Positions 1-10,585 of a stretch of 64,000 nucleotides of DNA are shown here, piece after piece. The notes under the pieces were generated by a model. That model was not told the origin of the DNA. It saw nothing but the letters and a program-made list of their open reading frames with translations, and did no database searches. Location: NCBI RefSeq assembly GCF_014195445.1, contig NZ_JACIBT010000002.1, positions 1 to 64,000 on the forward strand, written 5' to 3'. The translations under genes and the position numbers were made by a program. Within the stretch, counting starts at the first letter, position 1; the number at the start of each line of letters is the position of its first letter. Source of the DNA: Garicola koreensis. Its GTDB lineage: Bacteria > Actinomycetota > Actinomycetes > Actinomycetales > Micrococcaceae.

Positions 1-1
1 G

Positions 2-1024
2 GTGGTGATGTTCCAGGGCCAGGTGGTCGAATCCGGATCCTCTGAGGAGATTCTGCTTCAGCCCGAACACCCCTACACCAGGCGGCTGCTGGATGCGATG
101 CCCACCCTGCACCAGAAAGGTGACGTTCAGGGTGTCTCCGCGAAGGATCGGCGGGAGGCTGCCCAACCGACGACTGCGCCGGAGCAGGAAACGGTCATTG
201 AGGGCAAGAACCTCGCCCTGGCCTACCGGAACAACCGGGGTAAGCCGGTGCGGGTTGTTGAGGACGTGAGCTTCGCCGTGCCCAAGGGTGAAATCCTGGG
301 GCTGGTCGGAGAATCTGGTTCCGGCAAATCCACGATCGCTAAGGCCGTGCTGGGGCTGCTGGACGTTGACGAGGGCGAGCTGCTGATCCGCGGACGCAAC
401 CTTCCGGCACTCAAAGGAGCCGAACGCAAGGTTGCACGGCGAGAGATCGGTGTGGTCTTCCAGGATCCTGCGGCCTCCTTGGACCCCCGTTTTCCGATCG
501 GTGACATCATCACCGAGCCCATGGTGGTCCACAAAGTAGGTTCGCCCAAGGATCGCAAAGCTCGGGCCGCCGAACTGCTGGAGGCGGTCAAGCTTCCCGC
601 GGGGGTCATCAACCGGTTCCCGCACGAGCTCTCCGGCGGGCAGCGTCAGCGCATCAGCATCGCCCGGGCCCTGTCACTGAGCCCCTCTATTCTGATCGCT
701 GATGAGCCGACCTCTGCGCTGGACGTCTCCGTGCAGGCCCGTGTGCTGGAGATGTTCGCCGAGCTGCAGGAGCAGTACGCCTTCGCGTGTCTGTTCGTCA
801 GCCACGATCTGGCCGTGGTCGACCAGTTGGCGGACCAGATCATGGTGCTGGAGAAGGGCCGTGTGGTGGAACAGGGGCACAAGGAGCAGATTCTGCGCGA
901 CCCACAGATGGGCTACACCAAACGGCTGCTGGCCGCAGCGCCGGTGCCCGACCCGCGCCAGCAGGATGAACGTCGCGCAGCGCGGCAGCAGCTGTGGGAG
1001 GCCCAGGGGCTCACCGCCACCTGA
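2..1024 (+). CDS. Peptide ABC transporter ATP-binding protein, two-cassette type (5' end outside window)
   Basis: Cytoplasmic ATPase of an oligopeptide/dipeptide importer. The visible part opens with the tail of a first cassette (the EHPYTRRLL motif seen after OppD-type domains) and then holds one complete second cassette. That cassette has Walker [11 protein letters not shown]-loop VVFQDP, signature LSGGQRQR, Walker B ILIADEP and switch His in FVSHDL, followed by an OppF-like C-terminus. This is the layout of fused OppD-OppF ATPases, so the real start lies upstream of the window and the first base belongs to a broken codon. Its permeases and binding protein would be upstream. It is separate from the full peptide ABC operon at 2258-8018, which carries its own two ATPases. 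Confidence 0.93.
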   Translation: MVMFQGQVVESGSSEEILLQPEHPYTRRLLDAMPTLHQKGDVQGVSAKDRREAAQPTTAPEQETVIEGKNLALAYRNNRGKPVRVVEDVSFAVPKGEILGLVGESGSGKSTIAKAVLGLLDVDEGELLIRGRNLPALKGAERKVARREIGVVFQDPAASLDPRFPIGDIITEPMVVHKVGSPKDRKARAAELLEAVKLPAGVINRFPHELSGGQRQRISIARALSLSPSILIADEPTSALDVSVQARVLEMFAELQEQYAFACLFVSHDLAVVDQLADQIMVLEKGRVVEQGHKEQILRDPQMGYTKRLLAAAPVPDPRQQDERRAARQQLWEAQGLTAT

Positions 1025-1059
1025 GCCGAGCTGCCGGGCCCCAGTGAAGGATCCTGCCC

Positions 1060-2109
1060 TTGAGTGAGCCGTCGAATGCCCTCACCGCAGCCTACAGTCG
1101 CGCCCATAAACGCGACTGGATGGCTGAGAAGCGTGAAAGTCACCGACGATGGCGCCGGCGCAGGCTGCTCCAAGGCTCCGGACTTGCTGCAGCAGTCGGC
1201 GTCGTCGCGTTCATCGTCTACGACTACCCCAGGGAGTCAGGGCTGACGGACGCCCTGGGCCTGACCTGCGGGGAGTATGTGCATGTCGGTGACCCCTCGG
1301 GGGTTCAACCGCCTTTTGCAGACTGGGATGTGCACCAGCAGGCGCTCAGCGGCGACGACGACGTGGATGAGCAGCAGCTCATCTCCGCAGTAGAGATCGT
1401 GGCGCAGGAGTTCGATGCGCAGCCGGTCCTGGGTCAGTTCGACCCAGGCGGCATCACGCAGCGTCAGCACTCGGCAGCGGCAGTGGGTGACCAGCTGCTC
1501 ATCGGTCATCATGAGGAGTATTGGACCGGCACTGACCGGGTGTCGCTGTTCGATCCGCAGACAGCCTCGATCACCTGGACCGCGCAGACGATTCACCCCG
1601 TCCGGGACCACAGCGTGGCCGATTCCCGTCAGCGGGTGCTCTACGGCGTCGGAACGGCAGGCTCCCACGTAGTGCTGCAGACCCCCACCTACCACGGCGA
1701 CACTGATCTGGTCACTGCCGCACTGGGCTCCGACGACGACCCAGAATGCCTGCGGTTGGACGGTGGAGTCGAGACGCAGCAGATCACCGGTGAGCACCAG
1801 GGACACGCGACCGCGTGGAGTCAGGTGCTCAATCTCAACGCCGGCAGGCTCGGCGAGAATGAGTTCCAGATCCATCACGGCCTCGATGAAGACACCCCCG
1901 AGCACCAGCTCAGCGCCGTCGACGTCGTCACCGAACGTGTTGAACCTGCAGAGCCTCCGCTGGACGTGGACGCACCGGCAGATTCGGTGGAGATCCCCGC
2001 GGTGGCCCAGGAGCAGTTCGACGCAGGTTTCGAATCTCTGCAGACGGTGGGGGAGAACCACTACCTGCTGACCTGGGAAGCAGGGTCGGTCATCCTGGAG
2101 CGGCACTGA
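1060..2109 (+). CDS. Hypothetical membrane-anchored acidic protein
   Basis: I do not recognise this 349-aa protein. It starts at a TTG with GAAGG ten bases upstream. Residues 1-35 are strongly basic (an RRWRRRR run), then comes one hydrophobic segment at about 38-54, and the remaining 290 residues are acidic and predicted outside the membrane, so it should be a type II single-pass protein. No lipobox or catalytic motif is visible. It lies 35 bp after an ABC ATPase gene and 148 bp before a peptide-binding lipoprotein gene, so it could be co-transcribed with the upstream transporter. The coding frame is supported by length and normal GC3 bias. Confidence 0.7.
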   Translation: MSEPSNALTAAYSRAHKRDWMAEKRESHRRWRRRRLLQGSGLAAAVGVVAFIVYDYPRESGLTDALGLTCGEYVHVGDPSGVQPPFADWDVHQQALSGDDDVDEQQLISAVEIVAQEFDAQPVLGQFDPGGITQRQHSAAAVGDQLLIGHHEEYWTGTDRVSLFDPQTASITWTAQTIHPVRDHSVADSRQRVLYGVGTAGSHVVLQTPTYHGDTDLVTAALGSDDDPECLRLDGGVETQQITGEHQGHATAWSQVLNLNAGRLGENEFQIHHGLDEDTPEHQLSAVDVVTERVEPAEPPLDVDAPADSVEIPAVAQEQFDAGFESLQTVGENHYLLTWEAGSVILERH

Positions 2110-2153
2110 TCACAGCAGCTGAGACCGGAGAATTGCCGGCACCGATGAAACGA

Positions 2154-2163
2154 AACAATTGTT
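2154..2163. promoter_or_regulatory. Perfect 10-bp palindrome upstream of peptide-binding protein gene
   Basis: AACAATTGTT is a perfect palindrome about 95 bp before the binding-protein start in an AT-richer stretch, so it may be a repressor operator for the transport operon. The regulator is unknown. A poorly matched -35/-10 pair may follow at 2187-2213. Confidence 0.25.
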
Positions 2164-2257
2164 CGGTGCGATTCCGCGTCAGAATATTGCTCGGCAGAAA
2201 TGTGTACTAGTGTGTCTCACATCACTTGAACGCTCCATATTGATGAGGAGACTGATC

Positions 2258-3907
2258 ATGACCACGCATAAACCCCAAGGGTCGGCGCGCCGTCGCAGTG
2301 CTGTCGCCATGACCGCAGCAGCCGCATTGGTGTTGGCCGCCTGCGGCAACGGAGACGACGGCAATGGCGATGGCGGCAACGGCACCGCTGACAACGGTGG
2401 CGCTGAAGCTGCCGGGGGCGGCACCGTCTCCGCCTATAACTGTGAGCCGCAGAACCTGATGCCGTCGAACTCCACCGAGGTCTGCGGATCCTGGGTGCTG
2501 GAGCAGCTGTTCACCGGTCTCACCCAGGTGGACTACGAGACCTACGAGGCTGTCCCGGGTGTCGCCACCGATTGGGAGTCCAACGAGGACCAGACCGAGT
2601 GGACATTCACCCTCGGTGAGGACTGGACCTTCCACAATGGTGACCCGATCGACGCCAACACCTTCGTCGAGACCTTTAACTGGGTCGTAGACCCGGACAA
2701 CGCTCAGCAGAACACCAGCTTCTACGACGTCATCGTCGGCTACGAGGATGTGGTCAACGGGGACGCCGAAGAGCTGGCAGGCGTCACCGCAACGGACGAC
2801 TACACCTTGGAGTTCGAGCTCAACGAGCCCTTCTCGCCGCTGCCCATGATGCTGTCCTACACCGGGTTCTACCCGATGCCCGCAGAAGCATTTGAGGATC
2901 CGGAGTCGTTTGAGCAGGCACCGGTCGGCAACGGCCGGTACCAGATGGACGGCGAATGGGAGCACGATGTGCAGATCGCCGTCGACCGGTACGAGGACTG
3001 GCCCGGAGAGGATCCGGGAGTTCCGGAGCGCATCGAATGGCAGATCTACAACGACATAGAGACCGCCTACCTGGACGTTCAGGCAGGCACACTAGACATC
3101 ATGGACTCAGTGCCGCCGAACCGCCTGTCAACCATGGAGGCAGACTTCGGAGACAACCAGACGATGTTCGACACCTCCTCATTCACCTACATGGGACTGC
3201 CGCTCTACCAGGAGGAGTTCCAGGACAAGGATGTTCGCCACGCACTCTCCATGGCCATCGACCGTCAGCTGATCATCGACAACATCTTCGACGGTGCCCA
3301 GGTTCCGGCCGGCAACATCATTCCCCCCATGCTGCCCTCTGCCCGCGAGGACGCCTGCGACTACTGTGACTTCGATCCGGAGGCGGCAGCTGAGCTCTAC
3401 GAGGAGGCTGACGGTCCCAGTGAGCTGACCATCTACTTCAACTCCGGTGCCGGTCACGAGGACTGGGTCGAAGCGGTCAGCAACCAGTGGCAGGAGCACC
3501 TGGGGATTGAGAACATCTCCTTTGAGTCCCTGGAGTTCGCCCAGTACCTGGATCTGCATGACAACCAGGAAGTCACTGGCCCGTTCCGCTTGGGCTGGGT
3601 GCTCTCCTACCCGAGCCCGCAGTACGCGATGGAGCCGATCTACACCACAGGCAAATCGTCGAACTACGCCGACTTCTCCAATGAGGAGTTTGACAATCTG
3701 ATCGCTGAGGCCAACGCGGCCGATCCCGAAGAGGCAGACTCGATATACCAGGAGGCCGAGGACATTCTGCTCGAGGAGATGCCGGTGATCCCGATGTTCT
3801 TCCAGAGCCAGGGCGTGGTGCACAGCGACCGGATTCAGCACGATTCGGTGCAGATGGACCCCCGCACCTTCCTGCGGGTCGAGCAGCTCGTGGTCAACGA
3901 GGAGTAG
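2258..3907 (+). CDS. ABC transporter substrate-binding lipoprotein, peptide family 5 (SBP_bac_5)
   Basis: Extracytoplasmic peptide receptor of the ABC importer encoded by the next four genes. The 549-aa protein has a lipoprotein signal ending VLAAC (Cys29), then a Gly/Asn/Asp linker and a long acidic family-5 binding domain. The ATG at 2258 is chosen because GAGGAG lies 8 bases upstream; an earlier in-frame ATG would add residues ahead of the signal peptide. An alternating hydrophobic/acidic pattern and a low Lys content suggest a salt-adapted secreted protein. It is followed by 134 bp and then permease genes in the same direction. Dipeptide versus oligopeptide specificity cannot be read from the sequence. 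Confidence 0.93.
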   Translation: MTTHKPQGSARRRSAVAMTAAAALVLAACGNGDDGNGDGGNGTADNGGAEAAGGGTVSAYNCEPQNLMPSNSTEVCGSWVLEQLFTGLTQVDYETYEAVPGVATDWESNEDQTEWTFTLGEDWTFHNGDPIDANTFVETFNWVVDPDNAQQNTSFYDVIVGYEDVVNGDAEELAGVTATDDYTLEFELNEPFSPLPMMLSYTGFYPMPAEAFEDPESFEQAPVGNGRYQMDGEWEHDVQIAVDRYEDWPGEDPGVPERIEWQIYNDIETAYLDVQAGTLDIMDSVPPNRLSTMEADFGDNQTMFDTSSFTYMGLPLYQEEFQDKDVRHALSMAIDRQLIIDNIFDGAQVPAGNIIPPMLPSAREDACDYCDFDPEAAAELYEEADGPSELTIYFNSGAGHEDWVEAVSNQWQEHLGIENISFESLEFAQYLDLHDNQEVTGPFRLGWVLSYPSPQYAMEPIYTTGKSSNYADFSNEEFDNLIAEANAADPEEADSIYQEAEDILLEEMPVIPMFFQSQGVVHSDRIQHDSVQMDPRTFLRVEQLVVNEE

Positions 3908-4041
3908 CTCTTCTCGACACACAGCACGTGGCCCGCACCAGCAATGGTCTTCATCCTGGTGCGGGTCGCTTGCGCGTGACGATGGAGACCCCCCACGATG
4001 AAACGACTCACCGTACCCGCTGAACCCATGCAAGGACACCC

Positions 4042-4968
4042 ATGACCGGCTACATCATTCGGCGTATGCTGCAGTTCATCCCGGTAGTGATTGCGGCCAC
4101 GCTCATCGTCTACGCCATGGTCTTCCTGATGCCCGGCGACCCCATCCGGGCGCTCTCCGGAGACCGGCCGATGAGTCCTCAGGTCTTGGAGACGCTGCGT
4201 GAGCAGTACAACCTCAACGACCCCTTCCTTGTGCAGTACGCCAAGTACATGTGGGGAGTGTTCACCGCGGGTGACTTCGGCACCACATTCCAGGGGCGCC
4301 CGGTGCTGGACATCATCCAGCAGGGCCTGCCGATCACGGTGACCCTGGCGCTGGTGGCCCTGAGCTTCCAAATCGTCATTGGGGTCATCGCCGGCGTCCT
4401 GGCTGCGGTCTACAAGGACAGCTTCCTGGACCGGATGGTCCAGGTGTCGCTGGTCATCGTGGTGGCAGTGCCCACCCTGGCCATCGGTTTTCTGCTGCAG
4501 CTGACCTTTGGGCTCAACCTCGAATGGTTCCCCATTGCCGGCACCAGAGAAGGCCTGGTCAGCTACGTCCTGCCGGGAATCACCCTGGGGGCCGTCTCCA
4601 CCGGCATCGTGGCCCGCATGCTGCGCAGTGAACTGGTGGAGGCCCTGCAGTCGGACTACGTGCGCACAGCCACCGCCAAGGGCATGAGGCGCAGCAGGGT
4701 CGTGGTCCGTCACGGACTGCGCAATTCGCTGATCCCGGTGGTGACATTCCTCGGTGCAGATCTGGCGACCATGCTCGGGGGCACCGTGGTGGTGGAGACC
4801 ATCTTCAACCTCACCGGCTTGGGCGGTCAGATCTTCCGCTCCATCCAAGCCCAGGAGAACACTGTGGTGGTCGGCATCGTGACCCTGTTTGTCCTCTTCT
4901 ACGTGGTGCTCAACCTCGTGGTTGATCTTCTCTATGCCGCCATCGACCCCCGTATCCGCTACGACTAG
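4042..4968 (+). CDS. Peptide ABC transporter permease, DppB/OppB family
   Basis: Inner-membrane channel subunit of 308 aa. It starts with a membrane segment after TGYIIRRML, contains the family's periplasmic loop with YNLNDPF, and has six hydrophobic segments. The cytoplasmic EAA loop (DYVRTATAKGMRR followed by NSLIPVV) docks on the ATPases. The ATG has AAGGA at ordinary spacing. The next permease gene starts 10 bp downstream, consistent with one operon and a DppB-DppC heterodimer. Confidence 0.95.
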   Translation: MTGYIIRRMLQFIPVVIAATLIVYAMVFLMPGDPIRALSGDRPMSPQVLETLREQYNLNDPFLVQYAKYMWGVFTAGDFGTTFQGRPVLDIIQQGLPITVTLALVALSFQIVIGVIAGVLAAVYKDSFLDRMVQVSLVIVVAVPTLAIGFLLQLTFGLNLEWFPIAGTREGLVSYVLPGITLGAVSTGIVARMLRSELVEALQSDYVRTATAKGMRRSRVVVRHGLRNSLIPVVTFLGADLATMLGGTVVVETIFNLTGLGGQIFRSIQAQENTVVVGIVTLFVLFYVVLNLVVDLLYAAIDPRIRYD

Positions 4969-4978
4969 GAGAGCCGCT

Positions 4979-5905
4979 ATGACTGAGCTGAACAAAGCAC
5001 ACACTGTGGCCGCGGGGGAGCCGCCACCGGCGCCGAAGAAGGCCAAGGCCCAGGAGGAGGCCAGCCTCTGGATGGACGCCTGGCGTTCGCTGCGCCGAAA
5101 CCCCTGGTTCGTCGTCTCGGCGGTGCTGCTGGTGGTCCTGGTCACCATGGCACTGTTCCCCCAGCTTTTCACCGACAATGACCCACGAGCCTGCCCGCTT
5201 TCGCGCTCGCGGCAGGAGCCCTCGGCCGAGCACTGGTTCGGCACAGACATCCAGGGCTGCGACTACTACGCCCGGGTGATCTATGGAGCCGCAAATTCCA
5301 TGGCTGTAGGGGTCATCGTCTCGTTGAGCGTCTTTGTCATCGGTGTGGCGCTGGGTCTCGTCGCCGCCTTCTTCGGCGGTTGGGTCGATGCGGTTCTCAT
5401 GCGCCTCACCGACCTGGTCTTCGCCATCCCCTACCTCTTGGGAGCCTTGGTGTTCCTCGCGGTTCAGTCGGAGCGCAGCGTCTGGGATGTGTCTCTCATC
5501 CTGATTGTCTTCACCTGGCCCACGTTCGCCAGGCTGATGCGCGGCTCCGTGTTGGCGGTGATCAACAACGACTACATCACCGCAGCACGGGCGCTGGGCG
5601 CTGGGCCGCTGACCATCATGCGACGTCATATTCTGCCCAACTCGCTGGGCCCGGTGGTCGGCTACGCGGCGGTGTTCACAGGAATCGTCATCGGCGCAGA
5701 GGCGACTCTGACCTTCCTCGGGGTGGGTTTGCAGCTGCCGGCGATCTCCTGGGGGCTGCAGCTCGACGAGGCAAAAAGCTACTTGCAGCAGCTGCCGCAT
5801 CTGCTGACGTTCCCGCTGATCTTCGTCGCCCTAACCGTCTTCGCCTTCACCTCTATGGGCGAGGCGCTGCGCGACGCCCTTGACCCGAAGTCCAAGAAGA
5901 GGTGA
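4979..5905 (+). CDS. Peptide ABC transporter permease, DppC/OppC family
   Basis: Second channel subunit, 308 aa. It has an N-terminal cytoplasmic stretch, a first membrane helix at about 42-60, then the HWFGTD motif typical of DppC before five further helices. The EAA loop reads AARALGAGPLTIMRRH. The ATG at 4979 is preceded by AGGAGAG; a longer frame from 4889 would run into the previous permease gene and is not used. The stop codon overlaps the Shine-Dalgarno region of the following ATPase gene, indicating translational coupling. Confidence 0.95.
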   Translation: MTELNKAHTVAAGEPPPAPKKAKAQEEASLWMDAWRSLRRNPWFVVSAVLLVVLVTMALFPQLFTDNDPRACPLSRSRQEPSAEHWFGTDIQGCDYYARVIYGAANSMAVGVIVSLSVFVIGVALGLVAAFFGGWVDAVLMRLTDLVFAIPYLLGALVFLAVQSERSVWDVSLILIVFTWPTFARLMRGSVLAVINNDYITAARALGAGPLTIMRRHILPNSLGPVVGYAAVFTGIVIGAEATLTFLGVGLQLPAISWGLQLDEAKSYLQQLPHLLTFPLIFVALTVFAFTSMGEALRDALDPKSKKR

Positions 5906-5910
5906 GTCAG

Positions 5911-6966
5911 ATGACCACACCCCGCACGCCCGAGCCCTCATTCACTGGCGACACGGCGTCCCCGCTGCTGGAAGTGGTGGACCTTCATGTGGAGTTTCAC
6001 ACCAAAGCCGGGGTTGCCCAAGCCATCAATGGACTGAATGTGACGCTGAATGCTGGTGAGACGCTGGCGATCCTGGGTGAATCCGGATCCGGAAAGTCTG
6101 TGACCGCCCAGACCATCATGGGAATCCTGGACATGCCCCCGGGGCACATCGCCGGCGGTGAGATCCGCTACCGCGGTGAGGACCTGCTGACGATGAAGCC
6201 GGAGAAGCGCCGCAAACTGCGCGGAGTAAGCATCTCCATGATCTTTCAGGACGCGCTCTCCGCGCTGAACCCGGTGCTGCCGGTCGGCTGGCAGATCGCG
6301 GAGATGTTTCGGGTCCACCAAGGAATGAACCGCAAGCTGGCCCGGCAGAAGTCCATCGCCATGATGCAGCGGGTGGGCATCCCCGCGGCAGAGGAACGGG
6401 TGGGCGACTTTCCCCACCAGTTCTCCGGTGGGATGCGCCAGCGGATCATGATTGCCATGGCCATCGCCCTGGACCCGGATGTGCTCATCGCCGATGAGCC
6501 CACCACAGCTCTGGACGTCACCGTCCAGGCCCAGGTGATGCGGCTGCTCAAGGAGCTGCAGGTCGAGAACAACATGGGACTGATCCTCATCACCCACGAT
6601 TTGGGCGTCGTCGCCGATGTGGCCGATAAGATCGCGGTGATGTATGCCGGGCAGGTGATGGAAGTCTCCGACGTCTACGAGATATACGCCCAACCGGCCC
6701 ATCCCTATACAGAGGGCCTGCTGAATTCGGTGCCGCGCATTGACGGTCAGGACGAGCGGCTCAACGCCATCTCCGGACTGCCGCCGTCGCTGACGGATAT
6801 GCCCTCGGGCTGCCCGTTCCACCCGCGCTGCCCCTATGCCACCGACTTGTGCAGCGCTGAGCGCCCCGGACTGCTGCCGGTGGTTGCCGAACACACCTCT
6901 GCGTGCCACTATCGCGAAGAGATCTACAATGGGACTCGGCAGCCCCGAGAGGAGGCTCAGGCATGA
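5911..6966 (+). CDS. Peptide ABC transporter ATP-binding protein, DppD/OppD family
   Basis: First of the paired ATPases of this importer (351 aa). Walker A is GESGSGKSV, the signature region FSGGMRQR, Walker [12 protein letters not shown], and the C-terminal oligopeptide domain carries the [10 protein letters not shown] cysteine motif. I place the start at ATG 5911 because AGAGGTGA (5898-5905) sits at ideal distance. A GTG at 5902, overlapping the previous stop as GTGA, would put that same sequence directly on the start codon. The next gene overlaps by 4 bp (ATGA). Confidence 0.94.
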   Translation: MTTPRTPEPSFTGDTASPLLEVVDLHVEFHTKAGVAQAINGLNVTLNAGETLAILGESGSGKSVTAQTIMGILDMPPGHIAGGEIRYRGEDLLTMKPEKRRKLRGVSISMIFQDALSALNPVLPVGWQIAEMFRVHQGMNRKLARQKSIAMMQRVGIPAAEERVGDFPHQFSGGMRQRIMIAMAIALDPDVLIADEPTTALDVTVQAQVMRLLKELQVENNMGLILITHDLGVVADVADKIAVMYAGQVMEVSDVYEIYAQPAHPYTEGLLNSVPRIDGQDERLNAISGLPPSLTDMPSGCPFHPRCPYATDLCSAERPGLLPVVAEHTSACHYREEIYNGTRQPREEAQA

Positions 6967-8018
6967 GCCAGCCAGCCGTCGACGCGCCGCAGGACCCCTT
7001 CGCCGACTCTGAAGTCGTCTTGGACGTGAAGGACCTGGTGAAGCACTTCCCCATCAAGGAGGGGACGGTCTTCAAACGCCGCACCGGTGCAGTCCAGGCC
7101 GTCGACGGGGTCAGCTTCCAGCTGCGACGCGGCGAGACGATCGGTATCGTCGGTGAGTCCGGCTGCGGCAAGTCCACTGTGGCCAAACTGCTGATGCGGC
7201 TGGAGGAGCCGGACTCCGGTTCGGTGACCTTCCGCGGAGAGGACTTCCTCTCACTCAAGGGCGAGGACCTGCGTCGTATGCGCCGGAAGATCCAGATCAT
7301 CTTCCAGGACCCCTACACCTCGCTCAACCCACGCATGTCGGTGGGCGACATCATCGCCGAACCGTTCAAACTGCACCCGGAGGCCAAACCCGCACAGGGC
7401 GTGCGGAACCGGGTTATGGAGCTGCTGGACCTGGTCGGGCTCGACCCCGAGCACATCAACCGCTACCCGCACCAGTTCTCCGGGGGCCAGCGCCAGCGCA
7501 TCGGCATCGCCCGGGGCCTGGCGCTGAATCCTGACGTCATCATCTGCGATGAGCCGGTCTCAGCACTGGACGTCTCCGTGCAGGCTCAGGTGATGAATCT
7601 GCTGGAGGACCTGCAGCAGGAGTTGGGGCTCAGCTACATCTTCATCGCCCACGACCTCTCGGTGGTCCGACACATCGCTGACCGGGTGGCGGTGATGTAC
7701 CTGGGCAAATTCGCCGAGCTGGGCAACGACGACGAGATCTACCGGATGCCCTCCCACCCATACACCCAGGCGCTGCTCTCGGCCGTGCCGGTGCCGGATC
7801 CGAGGCTGCGCGAGTCGCGTGAGGAGATCGTCCTCAAGGGCGACCCGCCGAACCCGGCAAACCCGCCCTCGGGATGCCGATTCCGCACCCGGTGCTGGAA
7901 AGCCACCGAAATCTGTGTGGAGCAGGAGCCGGAGCTCATCGTGCGCCCCGGAATCACCCAGCGTTCAGCCTGCCACTACGCCAGCGTCCAGGCCGAATTC
8001 CCCACAGACTCGTCATGA
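6963..8018 (+). CDS. Peptide ABC transporter ATP-binding protein, DppF/OppF family
   Basis: Partner ATPase, 351 aa. It has Walker [11 protein letters not shown]-loop [13 protein letters not shown], signature FSGGQRQR, Walker [13 protein letters not shown] and a C-terminal oligopeptide domain with cysteines in [12 protein letters not shown] 6963 overlaps the DppD stop as ATGA and is preceded by GAGGAGG; the longer frame from 6903 lies inside dppD. It ends the transport operon: typA follows after its own promoter-like sequence. Confidence 0.95.
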   Translation: MSQPAVDAPQDPFADSEVVLDVKDLVKHFPIKEGTVFKRRTGAVQAVDGVSFQLRRGETIGIVGESGCGKSTVAKLLMRLEEPDSGSVTFRGEDFLSLKGEDLRRMRRKIQIIFQDPYTSLNPRMSVGDIIAEPFKLHPEAKPAQGVRNRVMELLDLVGLDPEHINRYPHQFSGGQRQRIGIARGLALNPDVIICDEPVSALDVSVQAQVMNLLEDLQQELGLSYIFIAHDLSVVRHIADRVAVMYLGKFAELGNDDEIYRMPSHPYTQALLSAVPVPDPRLRESREEIVLKGDPPNPANPPSGCRFRTRCWKATEICVEQEPELIVRPGITQRSACHYASVQAEFPTDSS

Positions 8019-8079
8019 ACTGAACCTGGAAAGTAATGGGTGGCCGCTTTGCCGGTGATCGGGATTCGCCGGCAGCGCG

Positions 8080-8085
8080 TACAAT
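8080..8085 (+). promoter_or_regulatory. Candidate -10 element for typA
   Basis: TACAAT matches an actinobacterial sigma-70 -10 box and lies 49 bp before the chosen typA ATG. No good -35 is seen at 16-18 bp. A TTG at 8093 is exactly where a transcript would begin, so a leaderless longer form cannot be excluded. Confidence 0.45.
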
Positions 8086-8134
8086 GGTGTAGTTGAGCAC
8101 TCGCTTCAAACCCCCGGAAGGCCCAAACTTCTCC

Positions 8135-10057
8135 ATGAGCTCTACTGAACGCAAAGATCTGCGCAACGTCGCGATCGTCGCCCACGTCGACCACGGTAAG
8201 ACCACCCTGGTCGACGCCATGCTGCGCCAGACCAAAGCGGTCGGCGGCCACGGTGACCTCCAGGACCGGGTAATGGACTCCGGTGATCTGGAGCGGGAGA
8301 AGGGCATCACGATCCTGGCGAAGAACACCACCGTGTTCTACTCCGGCCCCGCCGCCGAGGAGCGCGCTGGGGCTGAGACGGTCACCATGAACATCATCGA
8401 CACGCCCGGCCACGCCGACTTCGGCGGTGAGGTCGAGCGCGGCCTGAGCATGGTCGACGGCGTCGTGCTGCTGGTGGACGCCTCCGAGGGACCGCTGCCG
8501 CAGACCCGGTTCGTGCTGCGCAAGGCACTGAACGCCTCGCTGCCGGTGATCCTGGTGGTCAATAAGACCGACCGGCCCGACGCGCGCATCGAAGGAGTGG
8601 TCTCCGACGCGATGGATCTGCTGCTGGGCCTGGCCAGCGACGTCGCCGAAGAGGACCCCGACCTGGATCTGGACGCCGTTCTGGACGTTCCGGTGGTCTA
8701 CGCCTCGGGCAAAGCAGGACGAGCCTCCAAGGAGCAGCCGGACGACGGCGGCCTGCCGAACAATGAGGACCTCGAACCGCTGTTCGAAACCATCCTGGAC
8801 CATGTGCCTGCTCCCACCTTCGACGAGGACGAGGTCCTGCAGGCCCACGTCACCAACCTCGACGCCAGCCCGTTTTTGGGCCGACTGGCGCTGATGCGGA
8901 TATTCAACGGAACCCTGAAGAAGAATCAGCAGGTGGCCTGGGCGCGCAAGGACGGCAGCATCAGCACGGTGAAGATCACCGAGCTGCTGGCCACCAAGGG
9001 CCTGGAGCGTGTCTCGACCGACTCTGCCGGCGCCGGTGAGATTGTGGCCGTGGCCGGGATCTCCGACATCATGATCGGTGAGACGCTCACTGATCTGAAC
9101 AACCCCAAGCCGCTGCAGGACATTGTGATCGATGACCCGGCAATCTCCATGACAGTGGGCATCAACACCTCACCTATGGCCGGGCGGGTCAAAGGTGCCA
9201 AGGTGACTGCCCGGCAGGTCAAAGACCGGTTGGAGGCCGAGCTGGTCGGCAACGTCTCGCTGCGTGTGCTGCCCACCGAGCGCCCGGACATGTGGGAGGT
9301 CCAAGGACGCGGTGAGCTTGCCTTGGCGATCCTGGTGGAGCAGATGCGCCGCGAGGGCTTCGAGCTGACCGTAGGCAAGCCCCGGGTCGTCACCCAGCAG
9401 ATCGATGGTGTGCTGCACGAACCGATGGAGAACATGACCATTGATGCCCCGGAGGAGTACATGGGTGCGATCACCCAGCTGATGGCGGGGCGCAAGGGCA
9501 CCATGTCCACTATGGCCAACAACGGCACCGGCTGGGTCCGTATGGAGTTCATGGTGCCCGCCCGCGGACTCATCGGCTTCCGCACCAAGTTCCTCACTGA
9601 GACCCGCGGTGCCGGCATCGCCTCCTCCTACGCTGCCGGCTACGAGCCGTGGAAGGGCCAGATCAGCTACCGGGTCTCCGGCTCACTGATCGCAGACCGT
9701 GCAGGGGTCGCTACGCCGTTCGCGATGATGAATCTCCAAGACAAAGGCACCTTCTTCGTCGAGACGACCAGTGAGGTCTACGCAGGTCAGGTAGTGGGCG
9801 AGAACTCTCGCAACGAAGACATGGAGGTCAATATCACCAAGGAGAAGAAGCTCACCAATATGCGGGCCGCTTCAGCAGACTCCTTCGAAGGACTGACCCC
9901 GCCGGACAAACTCACCCTGGAGGAGTCCCTGGAGTTCGCCGGGGAGGACGAATGCGTGGAGGTCACCCCGGAGGCCATCCGTATCCGCAAGGTGATCCTC
10001 AACTCCGCTGAGCGGATGAAGGCTGCACGCCAGAAGAAGTCCGCGACGGCGGTCTGA
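8135..10057 (+). CDS. typA: Ribosome-associated GTPase TypA/BipA
   Basis: Translation-factor-family GTPase that binds 70S ribosomes under stress and in ribosome assembly. The 640-aa product has the G1 motif [10 protein letters not shown]3 DTPGHADF and G4 NKTDRP, followed by EF-G-like beta-barrel and domain V regions and the TypA C-terminal domain (GARG-like segment [11 protein letters not shown]). The ATG at 8135 gives the usual N-terminus, just ahead of [14 protein letters not shown]. An upstream TTG at 8093 would add 14 residues. The gene is monocistronic or co-transcribed with the small membrane protein 17 bp downstream. Confidence 0.96.
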   Translation: MSSTERKDLRNVAIVAHVDHGKTTLVDAMLRQTKAVGGHGDLQDRVMDSGDLEREKGITILAKNTTVFYSGPAAEERAGAETVTMNIIDTPGHADFGGEVERGLSMVDGVVLLVDASEGPLPQTRFVLRKALNASLPVILVVNKTDRPDARIEGVVSDAMDLLLGLASDVAEEDPDLDLDAVLDVPVVYASGKAGRASKEQPDDGGLPNNEDLEPLFETILDHVPAPTFDEDEVLQAHVTNLDASPFLGRLALMRIFNGTLKKNQQVAWARKDGSISTVKITELLATKGLERVSTDSAGAGEIVAVAGISDIMIGETLTDLNNPKPLQDIVIDDPAISMTVGINTSPMAGRVKGAKVTARQVKDRLEAELVGNVSLRVLPTERPDMWEVQGRGELALAILVEQMRREGFELTVGKPRVVTQQIDGVLHEPMENMTIDAPEEYMGAITQLMAGRKGTMSTMANNGTGWVRMEFMVPARGLIGFRTKFLTETRGAGIASSYAAGYEPWKGQISYRVSGSLIADRAGVATPFAMMNLQDKGTFFVETTSEVYAGQVVGENSRNEDMEVNITKEKKLTNMRAASADSFEGLTPPDKLTLEESLEFAGEDECVEVTPEAIRIRKVILNSAERMKAARQKKSATAV

Positions 10058-10074
10058 GCGGCTCACCCTGAATC

Positions 10075-10515
10075 ATGCCTCGTCCAGTTCTGCTCGGCAT
10101 CTGCTTCGCCGCAGGGATCATCATCGGCATCATCGGCACCGCTCTGCACGGCAATATTTGGGTCATCGGTGAGGCTCAGAGCGGCGCTGTGCTCCCTTGG
10201 GGCGCTGCCCTGGCGCTGTTGATCCTGCTGCTGGGGCTGCTGTGGGCCGGAACCACCGCTCGCTCACTCACCGAACCGCTGCTGCTGGGGGCCACTGTCT
10301 TCTCCGTGGCCAGCATTGCTTATATCTGGCCCGGACCCGATCAGTTGGTGGTTCCGTACTCCTCGGCGGCATTCCAGTCCCTTCCCGGACCGGTGATCGC
10401 CTCCCTGCTGTGGTGGCTGGGCTCAGCGGCCATCACCCTGGTGGGCCTCATCCTGGTGAAGTGGGTTCTGGCCGCAGATGCAGCACGTCACCTCACCTCC
10501 ACCAAAGTCAGCTGA
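10075..10515 (+). CDS. Small four-helix membrane protein of unknown function
   Basis: The 146-aa protein consists almost entirely of four predicted membrane helices (about 5-25, 40-58, 68-88 and 108-128), with few charged residues and a short polar C-terminus. It resembles small actinobacterial membrane proteins found beside typA/fdxA, but I cannot assign a function. It lies 17 bp after typA and 70 bp before fdxA, all in the same direction. Confidence 0.7.
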   Translation: MPRPVLLGICFAAGIIIGIIGTALHGNIWVIGEAQSGAVLPWGAALALLILLLGLLWAGTTARSLTEPLLLGATVFSVASIAYIWPGPDQLVVPYSSAAFQSLPGPVIASLLWWLGSAAITLVGLILVKWVLAADAARHLTSTKVS

Positions 10516-10585
10516 GCGGTAGACTGGAGTACCAAGCACCGTAGCCCTTGACCGGTCCGGAAGGGTCGAAAGGAAAGCTGACTCT

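Noticed and set aside
3835..5250. 471-codon open frame on the minus strand
   Set aside because: It lies antisense to the peptide-transporter genes, is low in recognisable motifs and rich in His/Asp/Gln typical of reverse frames of high-GC genes.
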